From Deltaproteobacteria bacterium HGW-Deltaproteobacteria-2 (GTDB lineage Bacteria > Desulfobacterota > Syntrophia > Syntrophales > Smithellaceae): a stretch of 64,000 nt of DNA. The notes beneath the pieces were generated by a model, which saw only the letters and a program-made list of their open reading frames with translations, searched no databases and had not been told where the DNA came from. Positions 45,325-56,367 of the stretch are shown one piece after another. Position 1 is the stretch's first letter. Each line of letters starts with the position of its first letter. The stretch lies in assembly GCA_002840505.1 (NCBI GenBank), contig PHBC01000002.1, forward strand, positions 62,001 through 126,000, written 5' to 3'. A program made the position numbers and the translations under genes.

Positions 45325-47094
45325 TTAAACAATTTTCAGAGATAACTCCATCAATTGCTCGATGCTGACTTTAGAAGGAGCATCGGTCATCAAACAGGCT
45401 GCTTTCTGCGTTTTCGGGAAGGCGATAACATCTCGTATTGATTCCGCTTTGGTCATAATCATAGTTAGCCTATCCAGACCGAAGGCCAGTCCTCCATGGG
45501 GCGGAGCTCCATACTCGAGGGCATCCAGCAAAAACCCGAATTTCTGCCTTGCATCTTCTTCACTCAATTTAAGCGCACTGAAGACCTGAGACTGAACGTC
45601 CTTATGATGAATACGAATACTACCGCCGCCGATTTCCGATCCGTTAAGTACCAGATCATAGGCTTTGGCGCGTACTTTTCCCGGATCTGTAGTCATTAGA
45701 GGCAGATCTTCAAGAAACGGCGACGTGAAAGGGTGATGTGTAGAGACAAAACGTTTTTCCGTTTCCGAATATTCCATCAATGGGAATTCCGTAATCCAGG
45801 TAAAGGCCAATGCGTCTGAATCAATCAAGTTAAGTTTCCTGGCCAGATGTATTCGTAAGTTGCCCAGCGAGTCATTAACGACACGCGAAGTATCGGCGAC
45901 AAAGAAGATAATATCGCTTTCTTTAGTGTTCATTGCTTTGCCGATGCTCTCCACTTCCTCCGGTTTAAAGAATTTATAAATGGGTGAAGTCCAGTCGGTA
46001 GCGTTGACTTTGGCCCATGCCAGACCCTTCGCTCCATAAATGGCTACAAAATCTTTCAATCCGTCTAGATCCTTGCGGGAAAGAGCGGAAGCCTGTTCGG
46101 CTTTAATCGCTTTGATTACGCCACCGGAAGCCGCAACTTCCGCGAAAAGTTTAAACCCTGAATCTTTGACAATATTGGTAATATCCACGATTTCCATACC
46201 GAAACGCACATCGGGATTGTCTTTGCCGTAGCGGCTGATCGCATCGGCGTAGGTCAACCTGGGGAGGGGGAGGGTTAGCTCCTTACCCAGGCAGGCTTTA
46301 AAGATGGCTTTCATCAGACCTTCCATCATACTCATAATATCTTCTTCAGTAATGAAAGACATTTCCACGTCGATTTGAGTAAATTCCGGTTGACGATCGG
46401 CGCGCAAATCCTCATCGCGGAAACATTTAACGATTTGATAATAACGGTCAAAACCGGAGACCATTAAAAGTTGTTTGAATAGCTGCGGTGATTGCGGCAG
46501 CGCATAGAATGTGCCTTTGTTAATACGGCTGGGCACAAGATAATCGCGTGCGCCTTCCGGTGTGCTTTTACCCAGAAAAGGTGTTTCAACTTCAATGAAA
46601 CCGTTTTCATCAAAATAGCGACGGGTAGCGGCGGCCAGACGACTGCGTAAAAAAAGGTTCTTTTGAATCACCGGACGTCGCAAATCAAGATAGCGGTATT
46701 TAAGGCGGATGTTTTCCGAAATGTCCTCATCGTCAAAAGAGAAGGGCGGAGTTTTGGATTCATTCATTATCTCCAGATCGGAGACAATAACCTCAATTCC
46801 GCCGGTTTTCAAATCCGGATTTTCCATGCCCTCAGGCCTTCTGCGAACTTTGCCTTTTACGGCAAGAACAAATTCAGAACGAATTTTATGCGCTTCGCTG
46901 TGGGCATTTCCGGCCTCAGGGTTGAAAACAACCTGTACTATTCCTTCACGATCGCGTAAATCAACAAAAATAACTCCACCGTGATCACGGCGGCGGTGCA
47001 CCCAGCCCATCAGAATTACTTCCTGTCCGGCATGAGAAATATCCAGATTTCCGCAGTAATGCGTCCTTTTATCTTTTGTTAAAAAATCAGCCAA
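45325..47094 (-). CDS. aspS: Aspartyl-tRNA synthetase
   Basis: A 589-residue bacterial-type AspRS that charges tRNA-Asp (or also tRNA-Asn if non-discriminating). An N-terminal OB anticodon domain ([20 protein letters not shown]) is followed by class II motifs: motif 2 [20 protein letters not shown] and motif 3 GLAFGLDRL. The bacterial GAD insertion (about 290-420) is present. It lies 6 bases after hisS and 10 before the Re-citrate synthase gene on the same strand. Confidence 0.97.
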   Translation of the reverse strand: MADFLTKDKRTHYCGNLDISHAGQEVILMGWVHRRRDHGGVIFVDLRDREGIVQVVFNPEAGNAHSEAHKIRSEFVLAVKGKVRRRPEGMENPDLKTGGIEVIVSDLEIMNESKTPPFSFDDEDISENIRLKYRYLDLRRPVIQKNLFLRSRLAAATRRYFDENGFIEVETPFLGKSTPEGARDYLVPSRINKGTFYALPQSPQLFKQLLMVSGFDRYYQIVKCFRDEDLRADRQPEFTQIDVEMSFITEEDIMSMMEGLMKAIFKACLGKELTLPLPRLTYADAISRYGKDNPDVRFGMEIVDITNIVKDSGFKLFAEVAASGGVIKAIKAEQASALSRKDLDGLKDFVAIYGAKGLAWAKVNATDWTSPIYKFFKPEEVESIGKAMNTKESDIIFFVADTSRVVNDSLGNLRIHLARKLNLIDSDALAFTWITEFPLMEYSETEKRFVSTHHPFTSPFLEDLPLMTTDPGKVRAKAYDLVLNGSEIGGGSIRIHHKDVQSQVFSALKLSEEDARQKFGFLLDALEYGAPPHGGLAFGLDRLTMIMTKAESIRDVIAFPKTQKAACLMTDAPSKVSIEQLMELSLKIV

Positions 47095-47099
47095 AACTT

Positions 47100-48362
47100 T
47101 TACCTCTCTTTAATAATTTTAATTATTGAATCCAGCATTCCATCCAGAGGAACTGCCTGTTGATCTTTTGTCTGCATGTTTCTTAATAAAACTTGTTTTT
47201 TATCAATTTCCTTATCACCGAAAATAAGAGAAAAGGAACTGTTTAATTTGTCCGCTCGCTTTAGTTGACTCTTCAGGCTCTTGTCAGAATAATCCATTTC
47301 TGCAATCACTCCGGCGCGTCTCAGTTCATTGGTCAGGTTGAAAGCTATTTTCTGTGCTTTTGGACCCAGTGCAGCAATGAATAAATCAGTTTTAAATTTA
47401 ATACTTCCTTCTTCAGGCAGGCAGGCTATAAGTCTTTCAAATCCGACGGCAAAACCAATTCCGGGAACTTCGGGCCCTCCCAGATCACTAACCAGGCTAT
47501 TGTATCTACCTCCGCCGGCAACCGCGTTTTGCGCGCCCAGTGCGTTTGTTTTAACTTCAAATGCTGTCTTTGTATAGTAATCCAGCCCACGCACCATACG
47601 GGCGTTAATAATAAAAGGAGTATTCAAATCGTGAAGAAATGATTGCACCTGTGAAAAATGATTTTCACAGTCCGTACATAAAAAATCAAGTATCCGGGGC
47701 GCGTTGGCAATAGTCGCGGCACATGTTTCCACTTTACAATCGAAAACGCGCAAGGGATTGGTGTTTATGCGTCTTTGGCAGTCGGGGCAGAGATCGTTTT
47801 CGCTTCCTTTTAAAAAATTAATGACAGCTTTGGAAAATAAAGGGCGACAATCAGGGCAGCCTAGAGAATTAATTTCCAATTCCAGATTTCTCAATCCCGT
47901 GCTTGTTAAGAAATGCATCAGCATAAAAATTATTTCAGCGTCCGATTGAGGTTTTTCTTCGCCGAAAAATTCGACATCAATCTGATTAAATTGGCGGAAG
48001 CGTCCTTTTTGAGGTCTTTCGCGGCGGAACATCGGACCGATCGTAAAAAGTTTGGTTATTTGTTCGGAAGAGGACATATTGTGTTCAATATAGGCGCGGA
48101 TAACAGAAGCGGTAGCTTCCGGTCTTAGGGTTATATTTTCGTTGTCCCGGTCGGCGAAGGTGTACATTTCCTTTTCAACGATATCGGTTGTTTCTCCAAT
48201 GCTTCGTTTAAAAAGGTCTGTTTTTTCGACAATTGGAACGCGGATTTCCCGATAGCCGAACGAATTGAAAACCTCATGGGCTATAGACTCAACCTTCCAG
48301 AAGAGAAGAGAGTCTTCAGGTAGAATGTCTTTAAATCCTCGAATTGCTGTAATTTTTTCCAT
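47100..48362 (-). CDS. hisS: Histidyl-tRNA synthetase
   Basis: A 420-residue class II synthetase. It starts with the typical [12 protein letters not shown]; motif 2 is [20 protein letters not shown]; the His-specific signature is [14 protein letters not shown]; the [12 protein letters not shown] and [13 protein letters not shown] segments follow; the C-terminal anticodon domain is present. The central CPDCR ... CPDCQ and CTDCE clusters are those of the Cys-rich insertion seen in many bacterial HisRS. It is first in the hisS-aspS run. Confidence 0.97.
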   Translation of the reverse strand: MEKITAIRGFKDILPEDSLLFWKVESIAHEVFNSFGYREIRVPIVEKTDLFKRSIGETTDIVEKEMYTFADRDNENITLRPEATASVIRAYIEHNMSSSEQITKLFTIGPMFRRERPQKGRFRQFNQIDVEFFGEEKPQSDAEIIFMLMHFLTSTGLRNLELEINSLGCPDCRPLFSKAVINFLKGSENDLCPDCQRRINTNPLRVFDCKVETCAATIANAPRILDFLCTDCENHFSQVQSFLHDLNTPFIINARMVRGLDYYTKTAFEVKTNALGAQNAVAGGGRYNSLVSDLGGPEVPGIGFAVGFERLIACLPEEGSIKFKTDLFIAALGPKAQKIAFNLTNELRRAGVIAEMDYSDKSLKSQLKRADKLNSSFSLIFGDKEIDKKQVLLRNMQTKDQQAVPLDGMLDSIIKIIKER

Positions 48363-48496
48363 AACTTATATCCATTAAAATTTAATTTTCTAACATATTC
48401 AGTTATTCTTGGCAATGGGAAAAATGCTCATTTACTCTGTCATTCCCGCGAAGAGACTGTGTCTTAATTGCATGTATTGATTACAGTTATGAATAA

Positions 48497-48623
48497 TGTC
48501 CCCACTGGCGGGGGCAGGGGTGGAATTATTTGAAACATAATTAATATTATTAGTTATTTACGATTTGCGTGAATTTTATCCACTTCTGTCGATACGTGAC
48601 ACCTCCGCTGGCGGAGGACATTA
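48497..48623. repeat. Composite inverted repeat in the gap 48363-48770
   Basis: The ends AATGTCC (48497-48503) and GGACATT (48616-48622) are inverted copies, and each end carries its own GC-rich hairpin: TCCCCACTGGCGGGGGC at the left and CCTCCGC/GCGGAGG (48602-48608, 48611-48617) at the right. The inside is AT-rich with no ORF, which is MITE-like. Elsewhere in this 408-base gap, GAGACTGT (near 48466) and ACAGTCTC (near 48650) form an outer inverted pair; nothing else is recognised. Confidence 0.55.
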
Positions 48624-48770
48624 AATGGTTATATTTATTCTTGCGAAACAGTCTCGGAGGCGGTAATCAAAGTGAATATCCTGATAACCTGAAGGTCATG
48701 CCAGGTTACACAACCTCCACCCTACAATTTCAATTTCAAAAAAGAAAAAGAAGGGATTAGAGAATATTTA

Positions 48771-50525
48771 TTAACTAAAGGCAAAGTTTTTTTCTAGAAA
48801 TAATTTCAGGCAGGCATCCACAACATTGTCATCATAAAGGGTGCCTTTGTTCTTGGAAATCTCATCCAGTGCAAAGTTTATTCCCAGTGAAGGACGGTAT
48901 GGGCGGTGGGAAGAAATGGCCTCTACGACATCGGCAACAGCCAGAATACGCGCCTCCAGAAGAATGGAGTCTCCCTGAAGGTGATTTGGATAACCTGATC
49001 CGTTCATTCTTTCATGATGTTGAAGAACGGCATCGGCTACCGGCCAGGGGAAATCGATATCTTTCAGAATATTATATCCGGCAGGGGAGTGAGTTTTAAT
49101 TAAGTTGAATTCCACTTCGGTAAGCTTTGTGGGTTTGCTGAGAAGCTCCGATGGAACTGATACTTTGCCGAGGTCGTGGATGATGGATGCGGTGTAAATG
49201 AAATCCTGCTGATCGGATGTTAAACCCATTTCCCGGGAAATTGCCACAGCCAGTTGAGCAACTCGCTGTTGATGGCCGGATGTATAAGGATCTTTCGTTT
49301 CTACAAGCAGCGCGATCGATTGTACAGTAGCCTGCAATGTTTTCTTAATGCGGTTATAACCTTCAATGCGTTCTTCCTCCAACAATTTACGCTCAGTGAT
49401 GTCATTCAAAAAATTCAAGGTAGCCGGTTTTTTGTTCCATTCAATGACAGTGGCATTCAGTTCTGCCCATTTTATTTTTCCATCATGAGTAATAATTCTG
49501 AAAGAATATATAGAGGGGACGTTCTCTCCTTTCAATCTTTTTGTGCTGTACTCGGTCACGATATTGCGATCTTCGGGATGGATAAAGTTCGTAAAAGACC
49601 CGGATGTTAGAGTTTCTTTGGAATAACCTATTTGTTCGGCGGCGGCGTTATTGGCAAACACGACGTTCGTATCTCGTGTGATGATGATGGCTTCATGGGC
49701 ATTTTCCACAACAATACGATACCTCTCCTCGCTTTCCAGCAGATTATTTTCGGCCTGCTTGCGTTCGGTAATATCGGAATAGAGCGCCTGAAAAAGTAAC
49801 TCACCATTCCAAAGCACCTGTTTGCGAAATACTTCCAGATAGCGTATTTCGCCATCCTTACGGATGATGCTCAGTTCATAATACGGAATGATTTCGCCGC
49901 GCCGTCTTCTTTCTTCTCTTTTTTCGTGTTCGATATAACACTCCGGAGTGTATCTTTTTTTGTGGGGAATGGTAGAAAATTCTTCAATGCTGTCAAAACC
50001 ATAAATCTTTAAAACTTCCTGATTGGCGTAAAGAGTTTTGCCATCTGCGGATACAATGCGAATGCCTAAAGGTGAATTATCGAGGGAATGACGGAAATTT
50101 TCTTCACTTTTTTTCAGCATTTCATCTGCGGTTTTCTTTTCTTGTCTTATTTTGGCTTCGCGGATTTCTCTCTCTATTGCGACTACGAGCTTGGCAAGTT
50201 TGTCTTTCATCAGGAAATCGTGTGCGCCTGATTTCATTGCCGCCACTGCCGTATCTTCTCCGATAGCGCCGGACACAATAATGAAAGGAATATCGATTTT
50301 TATGTCTTGCAAAACTTTGAGGGCGGCGGGTGCGCTGAAACGCGGCATTTTATAATCGCAGAGAATAACATCCCACTGTTTGCTCTCAAGAGCTGCTTTC
50401 ATGGTTTCGGCAGTCTCCACTCTTTCCCATTTCGGATCATATCCTCCATTGCGCAACTGACGTATTATCAACTTGGCATCATCATCCGAATCGTCGACGA
50501 TTAGAACACGGAGAAAAATATTCAT
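48771..50525 (-). CDS. Response regulator: receiver, two PAS domains, HD-GYP phosphodiesterase
   Basis: A 584-residue protein. Receiver 1-125 with Asp57 (CDYKMP); PAS 1 about 140-258 and PAS 2 about 262-380, each ending in DITERK; a linker helix; HD-GYP domain 395-584 with His450-Asp451 (HDLGK), HHERMNGSGYP (GYP 511-513) and the usual CDSFDAM-like AVADVVEAI segment. HD-GYP proteins hydrolyse c-di-GMP. The motif usually reads HHExxDGxGYP; here the D is N, with uncertain effect. Third gene of an operon with a giant kinase and a receiver protein. Confidence 0.92.
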   Translation of the reverse strand: MNIFLRVLIVDDSDDDAKLIIRQLRNGGYDPKWERVETAETMKAALESKQWDVILCDYKMPRFSAPAALKVLQDIKIDIPFIIVSGAIGEDTAVAAMKSGAHDFLMKDKLAKLVVAIEREIREAKIRQEKKTADEMLKKSEENFRHSLDNSPLGIRIVSADGKTLYANQEVLKIYGFDSIEEFSTIPHKKRYTPECYIEHEKREERRRRGEIIPYYELSIIRKDGEIRYLEVFRKQVLWNGELLFQALYSDITERKQAENNLLESEERYRIVVENAHEAIIITRDTNVVFANNAAAEQIGYSKETLTSGSFTNFIHPEDRNIVTEYSTKRLKGENVPSIYSFRIITHDGKIKWAELNATVIEWNKKPATLNFLNDITERKLLEEERIEGYNRIKKTLQATVQSIALLVETKDPYTSGHQQRVAQLAVAISREMGLTSDQQDFIYTASIIHDLGKVSVPSELLSKPTKLTEVEFNLIKTHSPAGYNILKDIDFPWPVADAVLQHHERMNGSGYPNHLQGDSILLEARILAVADVVEAISSHRPYRPSLGINFALDEISKNKGTLYDDNVVDACLKLFLEKNFAFS

Positions 50526-50543
50526 TGTTTTGTCTCCTTAAAA

Positions 50544-50987
50544 TTATAACAAATTCGGACCTTCGTTTATAAGAAGCCAGTAAAGTCCCAGTTGTTTTAC
50601 CATTTCCATGAACTGACTGAAGTCAACGGGTTTGCGTATATAGCTGTTGCACCCAAGCTTGTAGCAGATGAGAAGATCGCCCGGCTCCTTTGAAGATGTC
50701 AGTATTACCACGGGAATCAGTTTTGTTCTTTCATCGGCTTTCAGCTTTTTCAATACTTCAATACCATTTATTTTCGGTAGTTTCAAGTCAAGCAAAATTA
50801 AAACGGGCAGATCGTTTTTCTGATCATTGACAGCGCCTTCTTTACCGAAGAAGAAATCCAGAGCTTCCGCTCCATCGCGCTTAACAATGATCTTATTTAT
50901 AATATTATTTTTTTTAAATGCGCGCAGAGTTAACTCAACATCATCTGGGTTATCTTCCACCAGTAATATCTTCTTGTCGTTTGACAT
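50544..50987 (-). CDS. Single-domain response regulator (Rcp1/CheY-like)
   Basis: A 147-residue receiver from the ATG at 50987, where an AGAGG site fits; the upstream open frame to 51014 overlaps the kinase gene. It starts KKILLVEDNPDDVELTLRAF, has the phospho-acceptor in LILLDLKLPKINGIE and Lys in RKPVDFSQF. The NPDD and long alpha1-beta2 region (AEALDFFFGKEG-type) are typical of Rcp1-like partners of phytochrome-type kinases. It lies between the giant kinase and the HD-GYP regulator and probably relays phosphate. Confidence 0.9.
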   Translation of the reverse strand: MSNDKKILLVEDNPDDVELTLRAFKKNNIINKIIVKRDGAEALDFFFGKEGAVNDQKNDLPVLILLDLKLPKINGIEVLKKLKADERTKLIPVVILTSSKEPGDLLICYKLGCNSYIRKPVDFSQFMEMVKQLGLYWLLINEGPNLL

Positions 50988-51003
50988 GGGGCACCTCTTA
51001 ATT

Positions 51004-54000
51004 TTATTTCTCATTAAGACTGAAATAGAAAGTTGCGCCTTTGTCTATTTCTCCTTCCGCCCAAACCTTGCCTCCGTGGCGGTTGATAATGCGCCGCACG
51101 GTGGCCAATCCAATTCCAGTCCCGGGAAATTCATCATCAGCGTGCAGGCGTTGGAAAGGGGCAAATAGTTTGTCTGCGTAAGCCATATCGAAACCGGCTC
51201 CGTTATCGCGGATGAAATATACTTTTCCTCCACCTTCCGCCTTCAATAATCCGAATTCTATTTTAGCTTTTGTCTGCCTTTCTGTGAATTTCCAGGCGTT
51301 GCTAAGCAAGTTGTCAAGGACGATGCGCATTAATCTCAAATCTGCAGTGTCTTCCAGAGAGTCAGCAATACTTATCTCAACATGCCTTTGGGGTTGAGAC
51401 TTTTGCAACTCACTCATTACTGACCGGGCAATCACAGTAAGATTGATTTTTTCAATGTTCATTTCCATTCGTGTAATACGGGAAAGCTGCAGCATATCTT
51501 CTATAAGATCCGCCATCCTTCTTGTGGCTGTCTTTATTCTTGTCAAATAATCCTTGCCTTGTATATCCAGTTTATCACAGTAGTCTTCAAGAAGCGCCTG
51601 ACTGAAACCCTCAATTGACCTGAGGGGGGCGCGCAGGTCGTGAGAGGCTGAATAGGAAAACGCTTCCAGTTCCTTATTGGATGCTTCGAGTTTAATCGTC
51701 CGTTCACGCACCAGTTCTTCCAAATGCTCACGGTATTTTTCAAGTTCTTTTTCAGCTTTCATTCGTTCGGTAATGTCAATACCAACTCCAAGAAGATAAT
51801 TATTGTTGGCGATGGTTAGTTTTACTCCGGTAAAAATCATGGGAATTGCCCGTCCATCCTTGGTTATAAGACGTCCCTCTGCTGTAGCGTGACCATTGTT
51901 CATAACATCGGCTATGCCTTTTTTAATAGATGATGTATCAGGCTCTATGTCACCAAACCAGTCCAGTATATATCTCCCATTAATTTCGTCGCCGGAATAA
52001 CCGGTTAATTCTTCATGTTGTTTGTTCCAGTGCACTAAATGACCGGCGTTGTCATAGAGATAAAGAATGCCGGGAACGCTTTCGAGTATGGCCTTGTTAA
52101 GAACTATAGATCTTTTCAACTCTTCTTCAGCTTTTTTGCGTTCAGTTACGTCAACCAGGATACCTGATGAACCGTCAAACTTGCCCTCCGCTGTTAAAAT
52201 AGGCTCGTGGTAGGCTTCGAAAAAGCGATCCCCTACACTGACAAGAGCAGTGAACGCTTCTCCTTGCAGCGCTCGACGGAAATGTTCTTGATCATCGGGA
52301 TGATCGCGATACACATCAAACACGGACCGGCCTACGACCTCGCCGCCCTTCAATCCCATAGTCGAAAGTGCTTTTCCTTCAGACAGAATGAAGATGCCAT
52401 GCTTGTCGACGGCAAATATTACTACCGGAGCATTGCTGACCATGGTTTGGAGGCGAACAAATTCTTTTTGAAGAGCATCCTCAGCTTTCTTGCGTTCGGT
52501 TATATCTTCCAGTGTTTCTACCGAACCGATAATGTTACCATGAGCATCTCTAATCAGTGCCGCACCGAAGAAAAGCCACTTTCCTTCTTTACCCATGATT
52601 GGAAAAAAACCTTCTGCTTCGTAAGCTCCCTCCGAGTAATTGGACTCGTTACAGTTTCCTTTATATAATTCAGGGATGAGATTTATTTGTTGATCAACCA
52701 GCAGATCGGCAAGACATGGACGCTCGTTATGATAAAAAGCTTGCCAATGCTTGTTAGTTCCTAATATGTCGGCCGATTTGATTCCGGATATTTCTTCCAG
52801 AGCTTTGTTCCAGTAAAGTATTTTGTGATTTTGATCTATTACGAACTGTGGAACAGGAGAGCCTTGGATTACCGCCTTTAATTTTGTTTCGCTGTCCCGC
52901 AATGCTGCTTCCATACGCTTGCGATCGGTGATGTCTCTCTCCACAACCACGATCCCGTTTGCTTTACCATTTGCGTCCACTATCAGATTTCCAGTTGCTT
53001 CAATGAAAACTCTGCGCCCACTCTTGGTAATGACAGTGAACTCGGTGACATTAACACCACTGCCCATCAGTAACTCTTGCATTGTTGAAGTAACCCTTTC
53101 TTTATCTTCTGGCGCGACATAATCCAGGGCGCTTACCCCAAGATCTTCTGTCTCAAACAGTTTCTTTGCGGCTTCGTTTGCGCTTATAACCTTTCCCTCC
53201 AGATCAACGATCAGAATGGGGTCTAGGGCTAGCTTGAGAGCGTTGGAAAGTACGGCTATTTCCGCTTCAGCCTGCTTGCGTTCGGTGATATCAATTAATG
53301 TACTGAGCATTCCAATGATGTTCCCCTGAGAATCTGTGAGAGGTCTGGAATTATTTAGTACAGTAATGATACTGCCGTCTTTGCGCCGGAGTTTGTGTTC
53401 GTAGTTGATGAGGCGCCCGCCGTCAAAAAGTTCCTGATGAGCCGGCAAAACGTTAACAGGGTCATCATCCACATCCGGAATGCTCATTCTCATCAGCTCT
53501 TCTTTAGAATAACCGAGGAGGTCCAGGCCGGCCTGGTTGGAATCTATGAAGTTCTTTTTTGTATCAAATATATAAATTGCTGTAATTGATTCATCAAAGA
53601 TTCCCCGGTATTTCTCTTCGCTTGCCCGTAATGCTTCCTCTGCCTGCTTCATTTCGGTGATATCGCGTATAATAGTCAGAAAAGCAGGTTTATCCTTCCA
53701 CTCGATAAGCCTGCTTCTCAGGTCAACCAATGAAATAGAACCATCCGCCCGAATGGCCCGATAAATATAGCCTTCGGGAGATCGCATACCTTTTAGCCTT
53801 TGTTGGAGTCTTTGTGCGGCGATTTCTCGATCGTCGGGATGAATGAAATCAAGAGGTTTCATGCCAATTGTTTTTTCAACAGGATAACCACTTATAACGG
53901 AAAAGGCATAATTAGCTTCAATTATGCTGGATGGATCATTGATTGTTATACCATCAATACTTTGTTCAAAAAGAGAGCGGAAGTCTTCTTCGGAACGTTT

Positions 54001-56367
54001 TAGTGCTTCCTCCGCAAGTTTACGTTCGGTGATATCCGTATGAATTCCGATAAGACCGATAATTTTTCCGGCCTCGTCCTTTATCGCATCCGCGCGAATT
54101 TGAACGGGAAATTTGCGCCCGCTTTTTGATATCATTGTGATCTCGCCTTGCCATGAATTCCCGCTCATGATTGATTCAAAAACTTCAGATGCGGTATCTT
54201 TATTGGCAAAAGCTGCCGGTCCGCCGCCTGCGGCTTCGAGTTCTTCGGCAGTCGCGTATTCAAATAAATCAGAGAATGCTTTGTTTTGATAAAAGTGGTG
54301 ACCCTGTGGATCGGAAACGCCGATGGCATCGCTGGAATCTTCTACAGCCTTTTTGATAAGAAAAAGTTCTTCTTCAGCCTTCTTGCGTTCGGTAATGTCT
54401 GTATTGAAACCATGCCAGATTATACTGCCATCAGGCAGTTTTTCGGGTGTGGAAGTGCCCAATAGCCATCTGAGCGGCTTGCCGGGAACTTGAACCCTGT
54501 ATTCACATTGCCAGGAAGTCATGTTCTTTGCTGAACATTTTATGGATTGAATGAACCTGTCAGTATCTTCATTGTGTATAACTTTTAGTATAGGCGAAAA
54601 ATCATTGACGATATCCTCAGGAGCACATCCGTAAATATCTTTGACAGCTTCTGTGGAAAAAGGGATACAAAAAGTTCCATCAGGCTTCATCATGAACTGG
54701 TAAATAATTCCGGGAACATTGGCAGACAACTTCTTGAACACAATGTCACGTTCTTTCAACGCTTCCTCCGCGCGTTTGCGTTCGGTAATATCTCTCGATA
54801 CACCATGGAGACCGGTTAAAATACCCTGCTCATTTCTGATTCCGTTAATGGTATTTTCAAGCCAACGCGTTGAACCGTCTTTATGATAGAATTCCAATAT
54901 TAAAGTTTGGGCTCTCTGAGGATCGGTTTTCCCTTGTTTTTCCAGAGCAAGTTCATCCTCCAGAATTTTCTTGGCGGCGGATAATGAATCAGGTGTCAGT
55001 TGTTCATAAACGGTTTGACGCAATCTTTCTTCCTGAGAAAAACCAAGCACTCTCCGTATGGAGGGGCTCACGTAAGTTGTCCGTAAGTTCAAATCCATAA
55101 TCCAGATGATATCGGAAATTGTTTCGGTGAGAAACTTATATTTTTTTTCACTTTCGCGCAGTTCCTCTTCAGACCTTTTGCGCTGTGTAGTGTCTCTGAA
55201 CATGCCAATCAGACATTCTTTGCCGTCTAAGACAATTGAGGAAGTGTTTACGTCCGTAAAAAACAGAGTCTTGTTTTTTTTCATTAAAGGTATATCGCGG
55301 GCTATCGATATTTCTTTTCTGGAAAGTTTTTCAAATTGATCAATAACGTACGACAGTGATTCTTTAGGATGGATATCGGAAACGTTTAATTTTACAATAT
55401 CTTTTTTAGTATAGCCCAGCATTTTACATATGCTTTTATTGGCGGAAATAAAATTTCTGCTGCCCACCTCTGCTAAAAGAATTCCGTCTGATGCGGAATC
55501 AAATATCGTTCTGAATTTTAATTCTGCTTCTTTTAGGGCGTTTTCAGCCAGCTTTCGCTGGGTGATATCGGTGATGGAACCTGTTAAACCTGCCGGCTGT
55601 CCATCTTTAAAAATTACATTACTTGAACTGACTACGTGGCGTATTTCACCATTCTTGATTTTAATACGATATTCGACTGATTCTTTCTCGCTACTGACCA
55701 GAATTCGATTGATACTGGCCAGCACCTTCGGCAGGTCTTCCGGTATAATATGTTCGGTTATGTTGGTTCCGATTACTCCACTTGTTGAGTATCCGGTTAA
55801 ATGTTCCATGGCCGGGCTTATGTAGGTGATAAAGCCTTGCATATCGACAGAGAAGATAACCTCACTTACATGCTCTACTAATTCGCGGTATTTATTTTCT
55901 GATTCCTGCAGGTTCTGAATTGTACTTTTGTGTTTGGTAATGTCCTGTAATGTATGAATCACACCTTTAATCTTGCCTTTTTTATCCACTATAGGATCAG
56001 CGATGATATTAAACCACCTCTTTCCTTTGCGGATCTCACCATTTTCGCGAGCGAATGATTTTTTCGCCCGTGTAGCCGGACATTTTGAAAATGGTTTGGT
56101 TGTACCATGTACAATTTCCCAACAGTGTTTCCCGATAATTTCTTTCTGTGTCAGACCGAACATTTCTGTCATGACACGGTTGCAGTGCAGAATACGTTGA
56201 TCAGGATCCAAAAAACAGACCGCGTCGGTGACTGCATCAAGAGAGGATTTCCAGAACATCCCCGTTACAGGCTTACTTTTATTGACAATCTTAGATGAAC
56301 GAATTGTTTTAGGTACAGATTTACCCTGTTTTTTTTGTCGGGATATCAGCTTAGGTTTCTTTTTCAT
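51004..56367 (-). CDS. Very large cytoplasmic histidine kinase with about 12 PAS domains
   Basis: A 1787-residue kinase. Counting the DITERK-type PAC ends gives about 12 consecutive PAS/PAC units over residues ~35-1540, joined by short helices. A HisKA domain follows with His1576 in SASHDLRAPL, then HATPase_c with the N box LDNLLSNAWKFT, DNGAGFD and GTGIGLATV. No transmembrane helix or signal peptide is seen, so it is cytoplasmic. The HisKA type (EAFSYSASHDLRAPLRSIEG) goes with Rcp-like receivers, one of which follows at 50544. PAS ligands (haem, flavin, small molecules) are unknown. The PAS units differ, so recent duplication is not obvious. Confidence 0.92.
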   Translation of the reverse strand: MKKKPKLISRQKKQGKSVPKTIRSSKIVNKSKPVTGMFWKSSLDAVTDAVCFLDPDQRILHCNRVMTEMFGLTQKEIIGKHCWEIVHGTTKPFSKCPATRAKKSFARENGEIRKGKRWFNIIADPIVDKKGKIKGVIHTLQDITKHKSTIQNLQESENKYRELVEHVSEVIFSVDMQGFITYISPAMEHLTGYSTSGVIGTNITEHIIPEDLPKVLASINRILVSSEKESVEYRIKIKNGEIRHVVSSSNVIFKDGQPAGLTGSITDITQRKLAENALKEAELKFRTIFDSASDGILLAEVGSRNFISANKSICKMLGYTKKDIVKLNVSDIHPKESLSYVIDQFEKLSRKEISIARDIPLMKKNKTLFFTDVNTSSIVLDGKECLIGMFRDTTQRKRSEEELRESEKKYKFLTETISDIIWIMDLNLRTTYVSPSIRRVLGFSQEERLRQTVYEQLTPDSLSAAKKILEDELALEKQGKTDPQRAQTLILEFYHKDGSTRWLENTINGIRNEQGILTGLHGVSRDITERKRAEEALKERDIVFKKLSANVPGIIYQFMMKPDGTFCIPFSTEAVKDIYGCAPEDIVNDFSPILKVIHNEDTDRFIQSIKCSAKNMTSWQCEYRVQVPGKPLRWLLGTSTPEKLPDGSIIWHGFNTDITERKKAEEELFLIKKAVEDSSDAIGVSDPQGHHFYQNKAFSDLFEYATAEELEAAGGGPAAFANKDTASEVFESIMSGNSWQGEITMISKSGRKFPVQIRADAIKDEAGKIIGLIGIHTDITERKLAEEALKRSEEDFRSLFEQSIDGITINDPSSIIEANYAFSVISGYPVEKTIGMKPLDFIHPDDREIAAQRLQQRLKGMRSPEGYIYRAIRADGSISLVDLRSRLIEWKDKPAFLTIIRDITEMKQAEEALRASEEKYRGIFDESITAIYIFDTKKNFIDSNQAGLDLLGYSKEELMRMSIPDVDDDPVNVLPAHQELFDGGRLINYEHKLRRKDGSIITVLNNSRPLTDSQGNIIGMLSTLIDITERKQAEAEIAVLSNALKLALDPILIVDLEGKVISANEAAKKLFETEDLGVSALDYVAPEDKERVTSTMQELLMGSGVNVTEFTVITKSGRRVFIEATGNLIVDANGKANGIVVVERDITDRKRMEAALRDSETKLKAVIQGSPVPQFVIDQNHKILYWNKALEEISGIKSADILGTNKHWQAFYHNERPCLADLLVDQQINLIPELYKGNCNESNYSEGAYEAEGFFPIMGKEGKWLFFGAALIRDAHGNIIGSVETLEDITERKKAEDALQKEFVRLQTMVSNAPVVIFAVDKHGIFILSEGKALSTMGLKGGEVVGRSVFDVYRDHPDDQEHFRRALQGEAFTALVSVGDRFFEAYHEPILTAEGKFDGSSGILVDVTERKKAEEELKRSIVLNKAILESVPGILYLYDNAGHLVHWNKQHEELTGYSGDEINGRYILDWFGDIEPDTSSIKKGIADVMNNGHATAEGRLITKDGRAIPMIFTGVKLTIANNNYLLGVGIDITERMKAEKELEKYREHLEELVRERTIKLEASNKELEAFSYSASHDLRAPLRSIEGFSQALLEDYCDKLDIQGKDYLTRIKTATRRMADLIEDMLQLSRITRMEMNIEKINLTVIARSVMSELQKSQPQRHVEISIADSLEDTADLRLMRIVLDNLLSNAWKFTERQTKAKIEFGLLKAEGGGKVYFIRDNGAGFDMAYADKLFAPFQRLHADDEFPGTGIGLATVRRIINRHGGKVWAEGEIDKGATFYFSLNEK

